From positions 1-64,000 of the forward strand of contig JAVBXN010000027.1 of NCBI GenBank assembly GCA_030824515.1: 64,000 nucleotides of DNA, given 5' to 3'. Origin of the DNA: Pelobacter sp. Its GTDB lineage: Bacteria > Desulfobacterota > Desulfuromonadia > Geobacterales > Pseudopelobacteraceae. Shown here in pieces: positions 41,734 to 51,326 of this stretch (positions within the stretch are counted from its first letter, which is position 1; every line of letters starts with the position of its first letter). Position numbers and translations under genes: made by a program. The notes beneath the pieces were generated by a model. It worked only from the letters and a program-made list of their open reading frames with translations, made no database searches and was not told the DNA's origin.

Positions 41734-42516
41734 ATGGCAAAGAAAGAAAAATCCGAATATTTGATCCAGGCAGTTTCACATGCGCTTGACCTGCTCGAGC
41801 AGTTTCACGGCGAGGTGGATGAGCTGGGTGTTACAGAGCTGAGCAAACGTTTGAAGCTCCATAAAAACAATGTCTTCAGATTGCTTGCAACCCTTGAATC
41901 ACGAGGTTATATAGAACAGAACAGGGTGACGGAAAACTACCGTCTCGGCCTGAAAACCCTGGAGCTGGGACAGACCTTTATCAAGCAGATGGGGCTTTTG
42001 CGCCAATCCAAGCCGGTTCTGGAGGCTTTGGTCCAAGACTGTAATGAAACTACCTATGTTTCGATACTCAAGGATTACCATATCATTTATCTGGATGTGG
42101 TTGAAACCGCTATGACCGTCAGGGTCGTCCCACGAGTTGGCTCGCGCTTGCCGGCCTACTGCACTGCTGCGGGCAAGATACAGATCGCCTACATGAACGA
42201 CGAAGAGCTTGAGAGTTACCTCCCTGGCAAGGAATTGCAACGTTACACAAACCATACCATTACAGACCGGGACACTCTCAAAAAACAGCTGAAGGTTATC
42301 GCAGAACAGGGCTATGCCATCGATAATGAGGAGTTGGACATCGGAGTAAGGTGTGTCAGTGCGCCAATCCGCGATTACACCCGCCGCATCATAGGCGCAG
42401 TCAGTATTTCCGGCCCGTCGATGCGCTTTTCCGAGGAGCGGATGAAGGATGAACTCGTTCCGTTGGTCAAAAAAGCCGGCGAAGAGATTTCATCCAAACT
42501 TGGCTTCCAAAAATAA
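41734..42516 (+). CDS. IclR-family transcriptional regulator
   Basis: The 260-residue protein has a winged helix-turn-helix at about 10-70 (ALDLLEQFHGEVDELGVTEL, KNNVFRLLATLESRG) and an effector domain at 85-258 (TYVSILKDYHIIYLDV, RLPAYCTAAGKI, SGPSMRFS). IclR proteins sense small carbon metabolites such as aromatic acids or glyoxylate and repress or activate nearby operons. Targets cannot be told; the divergent usp gene is a candidate. A terminator follows at 42539. The ATG at 41734 begins MAKKEKSEY. Confidence 0.93.
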   Translation: MAKKEKSEYLIQAVSHALDLLEQFHGEVDELGVTELSKRLKLHKNNVFRLLATLESRGYIEQNRVTENYRLGLKTLELGQTFIKQMGLLRQSKPVLEALVQDCNETTYVSILKDYHIIYLDVVETAMTVRVVPRVGSRLPAYCTAAGKIQIAYMNDEELESYLPGKELQRYTNHTITDRDTLKKQLKVIAEQGYAIDNEELDIGVRCVSAPIRDYTRRIIGAVSISGPSMRFSEERMKDELVPLVKKAGEEISSKLGFQK

Positions 42517-42538
42517 TATTCTCAACATGCAACCTCCA

Positions 42539-42563
42539 GGGCGGCTTTCGGGCCGCCTTTTTT
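42539..42563 (+). terminator. Terminator of the IclR gene
   Basis: A GGGCGGC / GCCGCC hairpin with a TTTCGG loop is followed by a seven-base T run. Confidence 0.85.
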
Positions 42564-42629
42564 ATTTCCGCTTGAAGCCTGAACGGACATTGCAATATAG
42601 TGACACACATTCCATCCAAAGGACTTGTC

Positions 42630-42821
42630 ATGCCTGTCTATAAAGTTATTGAATTGGGAACTGTAACTGAAGATGCCATAGAGGAAGTTCTCAACGACTG
42701 GAGCGCAAAGGGCTGGAACTTCGACGGCATGCAATTCGCCATGCGGGAATCCAGCCGACGGCCTTCGATGGCATTTATGCTTTTTACACGTGAAAGACCC
42801 GACAGTGGGGATACTGTATGA
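42630..42821 (+). CDS. DUF4177-like small protein coupled to polA
   Basis: From the ATG at 42630 (AAAGGA site) the protein has 63 residues: MPVYKVIELGTVTEDAIEEV, then LNDWSAKGWNFDGMQFAMRE and RPSMAFMLFTRE. The layout is like DUF4177 proteins. Its stop overlaps the polA start by four bases (ATGA), so the two are translated together. Its role beside a DNA polymerase is unknown. A start at 42600 was not used. Confidence 0.7.
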   Translation: MPVYKVIELGTVTEDAIEEVLNDWSAKGWNFDGMQFAMRESSRRPSMAFMLFTRERPDSGDTV

Positions 42822-45592
42822 CTTCCAAGAATACTCTCTATCTGGTTGACGGTTCGTCCTACATCTATCGGGCCTACTTTGCCATACGCCATCTGTCATC
42901 ACCTGGTGGACAACCAACCAACGCTATCTATGGTTTTGTACAGATGCTTTTGAAACTGATCAAGGACTGCCAACCGCAGCACCTGGCAGTTGTCCTTGAC
43001 GCGGGCAGGATCACGTTTCGCAACAACATATATCCTGACTACAAGGCCAATCGTGCATCTATGCCGGATGATCTGCGCGCTCAGGTCGGTCCAATTCGCG
43101 ATGTAGTGCGGGCCTTCAATATTCCGGCTCTTGAGCTGGCGGGTTTCGAGGCCGATGATATCATCGGCGCATTGGCGCGCAGGTACAGCTCAAATGGCGG
43201 ACATGTAGTTGTGGTCACCGGCGACAAGGATCTGATGCAGATCGTCACCGATCAGGTTACGCTGCTGGACACGATGAAGGGCAAAACGTCCGGTGTAGCC
43301 GAAGTTGTTGAGCGTTTTGGTGTCATGCCCGAACTTGTGCCGGACATACTCGGGCTGGCAGGTGACTCGTCCGACAACATCCCCGGTGTGCCGGGAATCG
43401 GTGAAAAGACAGCGATAAAGTTGCTGCAGGAATTCGGCACCCTGGATGCGCTTCTGGAACGGGCTGCTGAAGTCAAGGGTAAAAACGGCGAGAAACTGCG
43501 AGAATTTCGCGAACAGGCGCTCCTTTCCAGAAGGTTGGCTACGATCGAGTGCAATGTGCCTGTTGATGTGCGTGATGAAGATCTCGCGGCCCGTGAGCCT
43601 GATAACGCGGCCTTGAATGCGCTGTTCAGGGAATTCGGATTCACTACTTTAATCAAGGAGCTGACCGCCCGCGCCACTCTTTCCGGTGATGATTACCAGA
43701 CGGTCGTAACATTGGGGCAGCTCCGGCAGCTTGTTCTGGAACTTGAAGAGAGCAGGGAATTTGCCTTTGACCTGGAAACTACCAGTCTGGACCCGCGAGT
43801 GGCGGAGATTGTCGGGTTGTCTTTTTCTTTTCGGGATCATGAGGCCTTCTATATTCCGGTGGGGCATGTATTGGCATCCGATCACATAACTGCCGTTCCT
43901 GTCGAAGGGGAGGGCAGCTTGTTTGCTTATAACCCCATCCCGCCGAACGGTGAAGCGCGGAGCGCTGGTGTTTTCTTAGCGCCAAATCAGCTACCCCGTG
44001 CGACCGTCCTAGACACTCTGCGGCCGCTGCTGGAGAACCCCGACCTGCGCAAGGTCGGCCAGAACATCAAGTTCGACATGCAGGTGCTGGCCAACAATGG
44101 CATCAGGCTGTCCGGCGTCTGGTTCGACACGATGCTGGCCTCCTATGTGCTCAATCCGTCCCGTACGGGCCATGGTTTGGACGTATTGGCCCAGGAACAT
44201 CTTAACCATCGCATGATCAGCTACGACGAGGTGACCGGCAGCGGCAAAAACCAGAAGAACTTCTCGGAAGCTGATGTCGAGGCCGCGTCCCGCTATGCCT
44301 GTGAAGATGCGGACGCCACCTGGCTATTGCGACGAAAGTTTGAGCCCCGGCTGGCCGATGAGGGACTGGCCGGGCTGTTCAATGACGTCGAGATGCCGCT
44401 GGTGACGATACTTTCAGAGATGGAAGATTGTGGTGTTCTGCTTGACAGCGTATTGCTGAACGGATTGTCGGGTGATTTTGCGGCACGTATGGCTGGGCTG
44501 GAGGAGCGTATTTTCGATCTGGCCGGAGAACACTTCAATCTCAACTCCCCCAAGCAATTGGGAGATGTTCTCTTTGAGCGGCTGGGGTTCAAGAGCGGTA
44601 AAAAAACAAAGGGGAAAACCGGTTGGTCCACCGATAACGAGGTGTTGACATTGCTGGCCGAAGAGCATGAGATCGCCCGGCTTATCCTGGATTTTCGCGG
44701 AGTGGCAAAGCTGAAATCCACTTATACCGACGCGCTGCCGCGCCTTGTCAATCAGAGAACCGGGCGGGTGCATACATCCTACAATCAGACTGTCACCGCC
44801 ACCGGCCGCCTTTCATCATCCGATCCCAACCTGCAAAACATTCCGATCCGTAGCGAGGAAGGACGTCGTATCCGGCATGCCTTTATAGCTCCTCCGGGAC
44901 ACGTTATTCTCTCAGCCGACTACTCCCAGATCGAACTGCGCGTTCTGGCGCACCTTTCCGGTGACAGGGTGTTCTGTCACGCTTTTGCCAATGACGAGGA
45001 CATTCATACCCGCACAGCCGCCGAAGTCTTCGGGCTGTTTCCCGAGATGGTGACCCCGGAAATGCGCCGGCAGGCCAAGACCATCAATTTCGGCATCATC
45101 TACGGACAAGGGGCCTTCAGTCTCGCCAAACAGCTCGGCATAGCCCGCAAGACCGCCGAACAATTCATCGCAACTTACAAGGAACGGCATAGCGGAGCGA
45201 TTGGGTTTCTTGATTCCTGTATACGGGAGGCGGAAGAGAAGGGGTATGTCACCACAATCCTCGGGCGGCGGTTGCCGATTCCGGATATCAGGAGCACCAA
45301 CGGCAACGTGCTCTCCTTTGCCCGCCGTAACGCGATCAACTACCCCATCCAGGGGTCGGCTGCCGATATCATCAAATGCGCGATGATCCGTGTTCATGGA
45401 AGGATTCACAGGGAGCAACTGCGCAGCCGTCTGATAATGCAGGTGCATGATGAACTGGTCTTCGAGATTCCCGAGAATGAATTAATTCGTATGGAGCAGT
45501 TGGTGGAGGAGGAGATGGCGCTGGCTGTTGAAATGAGCGTTCCGCTCAGGGTTGATATCAATTACGGCGCTAACTGGAGCGAGGCACACTAA
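42818..45592 (+). CDS. polA: DNA polymerase I
   Basis: The 924-residue enzyme fills gaps and removes RNA primers. The 5'-3' nuclease domain covers about 1-290 ([45 protein letters not shown]). The 3'-5' proofreading domain (about 310-500) has [12 protein letters not shown], so the DXE pair is present. The polymerase domain has motif [15 protein letters not shown], motif [17 protein letters not shown] and motif [11 protein letters not shown]. Length is that of the long bacterial form. It ends convergently with the release-factor-like gene, overlapping by four bases. The start has a four-base overlap with the small gene before it. Confidence 0.97.
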   Translation: MTSKNTLYLVDGSSYIYRAYFAIRHLSSPGGQPTNAIYGFVQMLLKLIKDCQPQHLAVVLDAGRITFRNNIYPDYKANRASMPDDLRAQVGPIRDVVRAFNIPALELAGFEADDIIGALARRYSSNGGHVVVVTGDKDLMQIVTDQVTLLDTMKGKTSGVAEVVERFGVMPELVPDILGLAGDSSDNIPGVPGIGEKTAIKLLQEFGTLDALLERAAEVKGKNGEKLREFREQALLSRRLATIECNVPVDVRDEDLAAREPDNAALNALFREFGFTTLIKELTARATLSGDDYQTVVTLGQLRQLVLELEESREFAFDLETTSLDPRVAEIVGLSFSFRDHEAFYIPVGHVLASDHITAVPVEGEGSLFAYNPIPPNGEARSAGVFLAPNQLPRATVLDTLRPLLENPDLRKVGQNIKFDMQVLANNGIRLSGVWFDTMLASYVLNPSRTGHGLDVLAQEHLNHRMISYDEVTGSGKNQKNFSEADVEAASRYACEDADATWLLRRKFEPRLADEGLAGLFNDVEMPLVTILSEMEDCGVLLDSVLLNGLSGDFAARMAGLEERIFDLAGEHFNLNSPKQLGDVLFERLGFKSGKKTKGKTGWSTDNEVLTLLAEEHEIARLILDFRGVAKLKSTYTDALPRLVNQRTGRVHTSYNQTVTATGRLSSSDPNLQNIPIRSEEGRRIRHAFIAPPGHVILSADYSQIELRVLAHLSGDRVFCHAFANDEDIHTRTAAEVFGLFPEMVTPEMRRQAKTINFGIIYGQGAFSLAKQLGIARKTAEQFIATYKERHSGAIGFLDSCIREAEEKGYVTTILGRRLPIPDIRSTNGNVLSFARRNAINYPIQGSAADIIKCAMIRVHGRIHREQLRSRLIMQVHDELVFEIPENELIRMEQLVEEEMALAVEMSVPLRVDINYGANWSEAH

Positions 45593-45933
45593 TTTGTTGC
45601 GCGGCGCCTGCGGCGATCTTTCTGCTTACGCAGTTTTTCGATGCGTTTCATCTCGTGCGTCTTAACTCCTGATGCAGCCTCGATTCTCTCCAACAGTTCG
45701 CGTCTGGCCAAAAAACGGTTCACGGACTGACTCCTCTCCCGCATGCAGGCAACTATGATGCCGCTGGGTTTGTGTTTGATCTGGACACAGCTGGAGGTTT
45801 TGTTGACATGCTGGCCGCCGTTGCCGGAGGAACGCACAAAACTCTCGTCCAGGTCCTCCTCACGCACCCCCAGTTCGGCCATTTTCAACTTCAGCCAGCG
45901 ATTCTTCTCCTCACTCACCGCAAATTCAGGCAT
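45589..45933 (-). CDS. Short release-factor-like protein with GGQ motif
   Basis: From the ATG at 45933 the protein has 114 residues. It shows [20 protein letters not shown], where GGQ is the catalytic tripeptide that hydrolyses peptidyl-tRNA, followed by [20 protein letters not shown] and a very basic tail ([12 protein letters not shown]). It lacks codon-recognition domains, as in ArfB/ICT1-type proteins, so ribosome rescue is likely (inference). It overlaps the NUDIX stop by eight bases and is the last of three coupled genes. An upstream start at 46077 was rejected as it would bury it in the NUDIX gene. Confidence 0.85.
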   Translation of the reverse strand: MPEFAVSEEKNRWLKLKMAELGVREEDLDESFVRSSGNGGQHVNKTSSCVQIKHKPSGIIVACMRERSQSVNRFLARRELLERIEAASGVKTHEMKRIEKLRKQKDRRRRRATN

Positions 45934-46468
45934 CACGACACATTTCACTACTTTGCAGCAGATGCCAGCGAAAGATTGCCGCCAGCGTCTTGGCATCACT
46001 GATCCGACCGTCAGCAACCATTGACAGCAGCTCGGCATACCCAATGCGGACAACCTTGATATCCTCGTCGGCTTCAAGCTCTGCTAAACCCTCGGAAAGC
46101 TCCATTGCGGCATAAAGATGGATGATTTCATCAAAGACGCCGGGTGATGACTGGATCAGTCCAAGAGGAATAATCCGTTGTGTTCGCAATCCGGTTTCTT
46201 CCAACAGTTCCCGGCGGGCACATTCAATAGGTGGTTCACCGGGGTTGAGACGGCCGGCCGGGATTTCCAGCAACGTCATTCCCACCGCCGGCCGCAACTG
46301 GCTAATCAGCGAAACCGTGCCATCGTCATGAACCGGCAGGACTGCTGCTCCTCCGGGATGACGTATGATCTGAAATGTATGGCGGCCTTTTGCACCGATC
46401 TGAACATCCATCTGCTCGATGTCTATGACAATGCCTCTGAAAACGGTTTTTTTATTATCGATATTCAT
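45926..46468 (-). CDS. NUDIX hydrolase (ADP-ribose pyrophosphatase type)
   Basis: The 180-residue protein has the Nudix box [23 protein letters not shown] (GX5EX7REUXEEXGU complete) at about 75-97. Preceding [23 protein letters not shown] fits the ADP-ribose group. Such enzymes clear ADP-ribose or dinucleotides. Its start overlaps the response-regulator stop by four bases, and its end overlaps the release-factor-like start by eight. Translational coupling of the three is clear. Confidence 0.9.
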   Translation of the reverse strand: MNIDNKKTVFRGIVIDIEQMDVQIGAKGRHTFQIIRHPGGAAVLPVHDDGTVSLISQLRPAVGMTLLEIPAGRLNPGEPPIECARRELLEETGLRTQRIIPLGLIQSSPGVFDEIIHLYAAMELSEGLAELEADEDIKVVRIGYAELLSMVADGRISDAKTLAAIFRWHLLQSSEMCRDA

Positions 46469-46839
46469 CTTCCGGCATCCAACACTTCACGAACAACCTT
46501 GAGCAGCGTGTCCGGCGGTATCGGTTTATGCAATAAGCGCACATCTTTTTCCTGAATCAACTCACGATCCAGAACCTCGGCGGTATAGCCACTGGTAAAA
46601 AGAACACGGATATCCGGGGCAATTTCCTTGATGATTCGATATGCTTCCACGCCGTTCATTCCGGGCATGATTACATCCAACAGCAACATATCTATATGAC
46701 TCTCCTTGAAAAGTCGCACCGCTTCCTCACCGTTTTCAGCGGTAATCACCCTGTAGCCTCTGTACTCCAGGATGGCAACAGTGGCACCCCTGACAATATC
46801 GTCATCTTCCGCCAGAAGAATTGTCTCGTCTCCGTACAT
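46465..46839 (-). CDS. Stand-alone response regulator receiver
   Basis: The 124-residue protein is one REC domain: LLAEDDDIVRG (acidic pocket), the phosphoacceptor Asp in LLLDVIMPGMNG, and a Lys in HKPIPP. It has no DNA-binding or output domain. The ATG at 46839 (GAGG site) was preferred to a GTG two codons upstream. It is the first of three coupled genes, so its phosphorylation may be used beyond the operon. Its sensor kinase is not in the window. Confidence 0.9.
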   Translation of the reverse strand: MYGDETILLAEDDDIVRGATVAILEYRGYRVITAENGEEAVRLFKESHIDMLLLDVIMPGMNGVEAYRIIKEIAPDIRVLFTSGYTAEVLDRELIQEKDVRLLHKPIPPDTLLKVVREVLDAGR

Positions 46840-47032
46840 AACCACCTCTGATCAAGCTGACACCATTTACACGAAAATTGAAATGATTCTTAATGTCCGT
46901 CTAAACTATATCAAGTATACAACACATTTCAACGCATAATTCTGCAGGGACGGTGGGAGTTGCCCCGGACTCCGTGACGTGCTATAAAAACCGGAAACAT
47001 AATCGATAGCACCAAACATGAAAGGGATTTAC

Positions 47033-47686
47033 GTGAGGGCACACCTGCTGCAGCGTTTATGGGTTACATTTTCAGTGTATGTCGTCGGGGTGTACGCTTC
47101 AACCCTGAACCGTTTCACTATCAAGGGCAGCGGCAACATCCCCCGCAAAGGCCCGGTTCTTCTGGCTTCCAACCATATTTCAGCCTATGAGACCATTTTC
47201 CTGCCTTGGGCGGTGATTAGGCATAATCCTTTCCAGATGCTCTGGGCGCCTGCCAAGGAAGAACTGTTTGAAAAGCCGTTCCAGAGATTGATCTATTTGT
47301 CCTGGGGTGCGTTTCCGGTCAAAAGAAAGCGCGATCTCAAGGCGAACCTGGTTTTGAATGAGCTGCTGCTTGATCAAAAGGTGATGCTGTTTCCCGAGGG
47401 AACCCGCCATAAGGATGGAAGACTTGGCAAGGGCAACCGCGGTGTCGGGAAAATCATTTATGATACCCGCCCGGCAGTGATCCCAACTGCGCTGACCGGA
47501 CTCAATCACTGGAAGTTTCCCGGACTGGGACAGCATGGTTCCGTGGTGTTCGGGAAGGCGCTTGATTTCAGCGATCTTTTTCAACGGGAAGATTGCAAGG
47601 AGACACATCAATTGATTGTTGAACGAGTCATGCTGGCTATTGCCGACTTGCTAAGGGAAGAAGGAGCCTACTGTGGCGAAGCCTGA
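47033..47686 (+). CDS. 1-Acyl-sn-glycerol-3-phosphate acyltransferase (PlsC family)
   Basis: With the GTG at 47033 (AAAGGGA site) the protein has 217 residues. Family blocks are [40 protein letters not shown] and PTALTG. The catalytic block is H48-X4-E53 where HX4D is usual. The enzyme acylates lysophosphatidate to phosphatidate in the inner membrane; a helix at about 10-25 supports this. Alternative: another acyltransferase of the lipid A or ornithine-lipid type. It overlaps rnhA by 14 bases. Confidence 0.85.
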   Translation: MRAHLLQRLWVTFSVYVVGVYASTLNRFTIKGSGNIPRKGPVLLASNHISAYETIFLPWAVIRHNPFQMLWAPAKEELFEKPFQRLIYLSWGAFPVKRKRDLKANLVLNELLLDQKVMLFPEGTRHKDGRLGKGNRGVGKIIYDTRPAVIPTALTGLNHWKFPGLGQHGSVVFGKALDFSDLFQREDCKETHQLIVERVMLAIADLLREEGAYCGEA

Positions 47687-48116
47687 CTTACAGACAGTGG
47701 AGATATTCTGTGATGGCGCCTGTAGCGGTAATCCCGGTCCCGGCGGGTATGGAGCTATTTTGCGCTATGGACAGCACGAGAAGGAAATCAGCGGCGGGGC
47801 AAAAGATACTACCAACAACCGCATGGAGTTGAGCGCCGCAATCGAGGCGCTGCGCCTGTTGACCCGGCCCTGCAGGGTTACAATTACGACCGATTCGCAG
47901 TATCTGGTTAAAGGGATGACTGAGTGGATCGCGGGATGGCAGCGCAAAGGGTGGCGCAACAGTAAGAAAGAGCCGGTCGTCAATCGGGATTTATGGGAAC
48001 TGCTGCTCGAGTTGACTCAACCACATGTCGTGCAGTGGAAATGGGTTCGCGGCCATGCCGGACACGCTGAAAACGAACGCTGCGACCGGTTGGCTCGGGA
48101 GGGGATTCCTTGCTGA
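47673..48116 (+). CDS. rnhA: Ribonuclease HI
   Basis: The 147-residue enzyme cuts RNA in RNA-DNA hybrids. All four acidic residues are present: Asp in [13 protein letters not shown], Glu in [10 protein letters not shown], Asp in [11 protein letters not shown] and Asp in NERCDRLAR. The usual [14 protein letters not shown] histidine loop is also there. The GTG start at 47673 with AAGGAG overlaps the end of the acyltransferase gene. Confidence 0.96.
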   Translation: MAKPDLQTVEIFCDGACSGNPGPGGYGAILRYGQHEKEISGGAKDTTNNRMELSAAIEALRLLTRPCRVTITTDSQYLVKGMTEWIAGWQRKGWRNSKKEPVVNRDLWELLLELTQPHVVQWKWVRGHAGHAENERCDRLAREGIPC

Positions 48117-48139
48117 TCTACTTTGCTTTTGTTAGAGGA

Positions 48140-48631
48140 TTATTTCTGGACAGGCACTACGCCGACCAGGGTGAAGCCGTACTTCGGGTGGCTGACGGCA
48201 TGGGTCGCTGGGTACTTGGAAAAAAGCCACCCTTTGAAAACAGGGGTGCCATTTTCTGAAATACTGACTTTGACCCCGGGGTTTTTCAGCTCATTCGAGG
48301 AAGATGTCATCACTGTTCCTTCAATGACAAATGAGGGAAGAAAGGCTTCAGCTGAAATTATGAGTTTTGAAGAAGGTATGCGCGACACGCCTCCGACAGG
48401 AATTGTGTAAATATTCTCCGTAGCGTGTGTTTTGTCGATCACCGCAATCTTGACGGCTTTCCAGCTGCCTGCAACCTCCGGCGGTACTATAACTGTTTTT
48501 TCAGGAGCTGTTTTATGTGAAATAGTGGGTTTGAGTGCAACAGATGGCTGCTCCTGGCCCTGGCAGGCCGCCAGCAGCAGAGTGGCAAGAAAAGCAAACG
48601 GGAAATTCTTTGTGGAAAGTGCAGAAGTCAA
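48140..48631 (-). CDS. DUF2155 lipoprotein
   Basis: The 163-residue protein has a lipobox (LATLLLAAC) after a short signal. The mature domain matches DUF2155: IAVIDKTHATENIYTIPVGG, LPSFVIEGTVMTSSSNELKNPGV and SKYPATHAVSHPKYGF. DUF2155 proteins are small periplasmic or outer-membrane lipoproteins of unknown function found in deltaproteobacteria. It stands alone between rnhA and tRNA-Ser. Confidence 0.85.
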   Translation of the reverse strand: MTSALSTKNFPFAFLATLLLAACQGQEQPSVALKPTISHKTAPEKTVIVPPEVAGSWKAVKIAVIDKTHATENIYTIPVGGVSRIPSSKLIISAEAFLPSFVIEGTVMTSSSNELKNPGVKVSISENGTPVFKGWLFSKYPATHAVSHPKYGFTLVGVVPVQK

Positions 48632-48651
48632 TGAAATATCCGGTAAAAAAG

Positions 48652-48744
48652 TGGCGGAGAGAGAGGGATTCGAACCCTCGATACCGGTTTCCCAGTATAC
48701 TCGCTTAGCAGGCGAGCGCCTTCGACCTACTCGGCCATCTCTCC
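48652..48744 (-). tRNA. tRNA-Ser (GCT)
   Basis: The minus strand folds as a 93-base type II tRNA with a long variable arm: acceptor GGAGAGA / TCTCTCC, anticodon loop CTGCTAA (anticodon GCT), T-arm GAGGGTTCGAATCCCTC and an encoded CCA end at 48652-48654. The anticodon reads AGC/AGU. The plus-strand reading frame that runs through it is spurious. Confidence 0.95.
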
Positions 48745-48927
48745 GTAATTAACAATTTATTCAGTGCGGTGGGATTGATTACCTACCATGCTACTCAAAA
48801 AAAATCAAGCCCAAAGAGCCAGAGTCAACCATATTCACTTCAGCCTGCTGGGATTATCTGTCAATTCATCGCCCGCCTTCTTTTTGAACAGGCCAATCAA
48901 TCCGATACGTTGATGCATCGCTTCCGG

Positions 48928-49515
48928 CTACTTACCTTTTTTGAGATCAATCAGAATAAGTTTGGCAACAGCCTTGAGCGTCTCGAATACTCCTTCACCG
49001 GTGGTGGCGCAGGCCTCGAATTCGGGAACATTAGTAGGATTCAGCTCGCGCCGCAATTCTTCGACCGACATTACATTGGGCAGGTCGCGTTTGTTGTATT
49101 GAACGATGTAAGGCAGTTTATCAAGGTCATAGCCCTGCTCTTTCAGGTTTATCCGCAGATTTTCAAGTGATTCGATGTTTGCGTCGATCCGTTCTTCCTG
49201 AGAGTCAGCCACAAAGACCACTCCGTCTACACCTTTCAGGATCAGCTTACGGGATGCATCGTAAAACACCTGGCCCGGTACGGTGTAGAGATGAAAACGG
49301 GTCTTAAATCCACGAATCTCCCCCAGCGAGAGCGGCAAAAAATCGAAGAACAGAGTCCGTTCCGTCTCCGTGGCCAGACTGATCATCTTGCCTTTTGCGT
49401 CAGGAGCGGTCTTCTGGTACACAAACTGAAGATTGGTTGTTTTGCCGCATAATCCCGGACCATAGTAAACAATCTTACAGTTGATTTCCCTGGAAGCATA
49501 GTTGATGAAAGACAT
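48928..49515 (-). CDS. mglA: Gliding/polarity GTPase MglA
   Basis: The 195-residue Ras-like GTPase has the P-loop [14 protein letters not shown], the MglA-type switch [14 protein letters not shown] and NKRDLP. It sets polarity of motility machinery or pili in the cytoplasm, its partner being the GTPase-activating MglB in the gene just upstream. The start [16 protein letters not shown] is typical. It follows mglB by 21 bases. Confidence 0.95.
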   Translation of the reverse strand: MSFINYASREINCKIVYYGPGLCGKTTNLQFVYQKTAPDAKGKMISLATETERTLFFDFLPLSLGEIRGFKTRFHLYTVPGQVFYDASRKLILKGVDGVVFVADSQEERIDANIESLENLRINLKEQGYDLDKLPYIVQYNKRDLPNVMSVEELRRELNPTNVPEFEACATTGEGVFETLKAVAKLILIDLKKGK

Positions 49516-49536
49516 CGTTAACTCACCTCGTTATCA

Positions 49537-50028
49537 TTAGCTGAAAAGGTTATCGATGTCATCATCGGTAATCTCGGCAAACGGAAACTCGGATGAACCG
49601 CGCTTCTCGCGTTCCTCCGACTTTTTCATCAGCTTTTCAAAGATAGTCGAAAGTTCTTCCGATGACTTTTTGACTCGGAGACGCACGAGGCCCAGTGATG
49701 ATCGGTTATCGAACAGGACTACCAGAATGACCCTGCCGCCAACGATCGAAATATGCAGGTTATCCTTTTCACCTTCGTGAAAAAGTATCGAGAACTCTTT
49801 TTCACCGATCAGTTTGGCAAGGCCGCCGGTTGCCGCGATATTTCCGGCCGTGAGAGACGCGAGCGAGGTCGTGTCAAAACGTTCGGTTTCGCCGACCCCG
49901 GAAATAAGCTGCCCATTCTTGTCGACCAGAAAAATCACCTTTGCATTGGCTTCTTTAAGCAAACGTCCAATGACATCATTGATTTCCTGGAACTCTTCAT
50001 CGTACATGACCAGTTGTGGATTGGACAT
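49537..50028 (-). CDS. mglB: MglB, roadblock/LC7 GTPase-activating protein
   Basis: The 163-residue protein is a roadblock/LC7 domain (IFLVDKNGQLISGVGETERFD, then IAATGGLAKLIGEKEFSILFHEG) with a helical C-terminus (EKLMKKSEEREKRGSSEF). In Myxococcus MglB activates MglA GTP hydrolysis. The gene order mglB-mglA is conserved. The start has an AAGGAGACATGG region. Confidence 0.92.
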   Translation of the reverse strand: MSNPQLVMYDEEFQEINDVIGRLLKEANAKVIFLVDKNGQLISGVGETERFDTTSLASLTAGNIAATGGLAKLIGEKEFSILFHEGEKDNLHISIVGGRVILVVLFDNRSSLGLVRLRVKKSSEELSTIFEKLMKKSEEREKRGSSEFPFAEITDDDIDNLFS

Positions 50029-50223
50029 GCCATGTCTCCTTGCCCGTCGTCTGTATAAACATAACTCAAATATTTATATATAAATAAAGGTGCTTTATAT
50101 CAAAACCGTTGCGTGGTTTCAAGCTTAATCGCTGAAGAGTCGAGCTAACAGCCGTTTGCTTTACAGAAGCGACTGTGATAACGTTGCTGTCGCATTGTGA
50201 AAACAAAAGAAAAAGGCACAAAA

Positions 50224-51252
50224 ATGGAATTAAGCTTCTCACGTTCCAACCAGCAAATAGACCAAATCATCAACCGCCTGATAGAAGAGTCGGGAGGTGT
50301 TCACCATCCCGCTATCATTAAGGAAATGATACTCTCTTCCCTGAAGATCGGGCAGGATGTCGACTACCTTGCCGATCTGAAACTGATCAACCGTACGCTA
50401 CGGGAAATGCGCTATACCGCCCGCGTTTTCGGCCCTTACCGCAGCCGCAAGAAAGTCACTATTTTCGGTTCCGCGCGGACTGAACCGGATGAGGAAATGT
50501 ATCTAAAATGCGTTCGCTTCAGCCGTAGCCTGGCGGAAAACGATTATATGGTCATTACCGGAGGCGGACCAGGTATCATGCAGGCCGGCAACGAAGGCGC
50601 CGGCAGTGAAAACTCCTTTGCCGTCAACATCAGGCTGCCGTTCGAGCAGAAGCCTAATCCGGTCATGTACCGCAATCCGCGCCTGGTTACATACAAGTAC
50701 TTTTTCAACCGCAAGGTTGCCTTCGTGAAAGAATCCGACGCCATTGTGGTTTTTCCGGGCGGTTTCGGAACACTGGATGAAGCGATGGAGGTTTTCACGC
50801 TGGTTCAGACCGGAAAAACATCGCCCAAACCGTTGATCCTCATGGATGATCGGGACGGTTACTGGGAGCAGTTTTTCGACTTCGTAAAGCAGAGCCTGCT
50901 GGTCAAGGGGTTTATCTCCGGTGAAGACTTCTCGCTATTCACGATCACCAAGGACGAGCAGGAGGCGCTGGAGGTCATCAACACCTTCTACCGGAATTAC
51001 CACTCACTGCGCTTCATTGAAAACCGCTTGGTGATTCGACTGACGAAAAAACTCTCGGTTGAGCAGATTGCAACTCTATCGGATGAATTTTCGGAACTGA
51101 TCAAAAATGGAGACAAAATACACTGCTGTGAGGCCTATCCCGAGGAGATTGACGAGCCTGATCTTGCCGAACTGCCCAGGATTTCGATGCTGTTTGACCA
51201 CCACCACTACGGACTGCTGATTGCTTTCATTAATCGTATAAACACATTCTAA
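50224..51252 (+). CDS. LOG-family (TIGR00730-like) protein
   Basis: The 342-residue protein has a Rossmann-like domain with GGGPGIMQAGNEGA and PGGFGTLDEAMEVFTLVQTGK, the PGGXGTXXE motif of LOG/Ppnn-type proteins. Members cleave nucleoside monophosphates (cytokinin-activating LOG and bacterial PpnN). N-terminal (1-80) and C-terminal (about 260-342) helical extensions are like PpnN-sized proteins. Start at ATG 50224 is preferred to GTG 50197. It stands alone. Confidence 0.85.
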   Translation: MELSFSRSNQQIDQIINRLIEESGGVHHPAIIKEMILSSLKIGQDVDYLADLKLINRTLREMRYTARVFGPYRSRKKVTIFGSARTEPDEEMYLKCVRFSRSLAENDYMVITGGGPGIMQAGNEGAGSENSFAVNIRLPFEQKPNPVMYRNPRLVTYKYFFNRKVAFVKESDAIVVFPGGFGTLDEAMEVFTLVQTGKTSPKPLILMDDRDGYWEQFFDFVKQSLLVKGFISGEDFSLFTITKDEQEALEVINTFYRNYHSLRFIENRLVIRLTKKLSVEQIATLSDEFSELIKNGDKIHCCEAYPEEIDEPDLAELPRISMLFDHHHYGLLIAFINRINTF

Positions 51253-51326
51253 TTGCGGGTCTGGCTCGTTGACAAAAATCAGCTCTTGACGGTATAGTTC
51301 ACCCACTAAACACATTCCGGGATGAC

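Noticed and set aside
48432..48752. Plus-strand reading frame containing GFEPSIPVSQYTRLAGERL
   Set aside because: It is a translation of the antisense of tRNA-Ser and the DUF2155 gene; such peptides are a common false call over tRNA-Ser.
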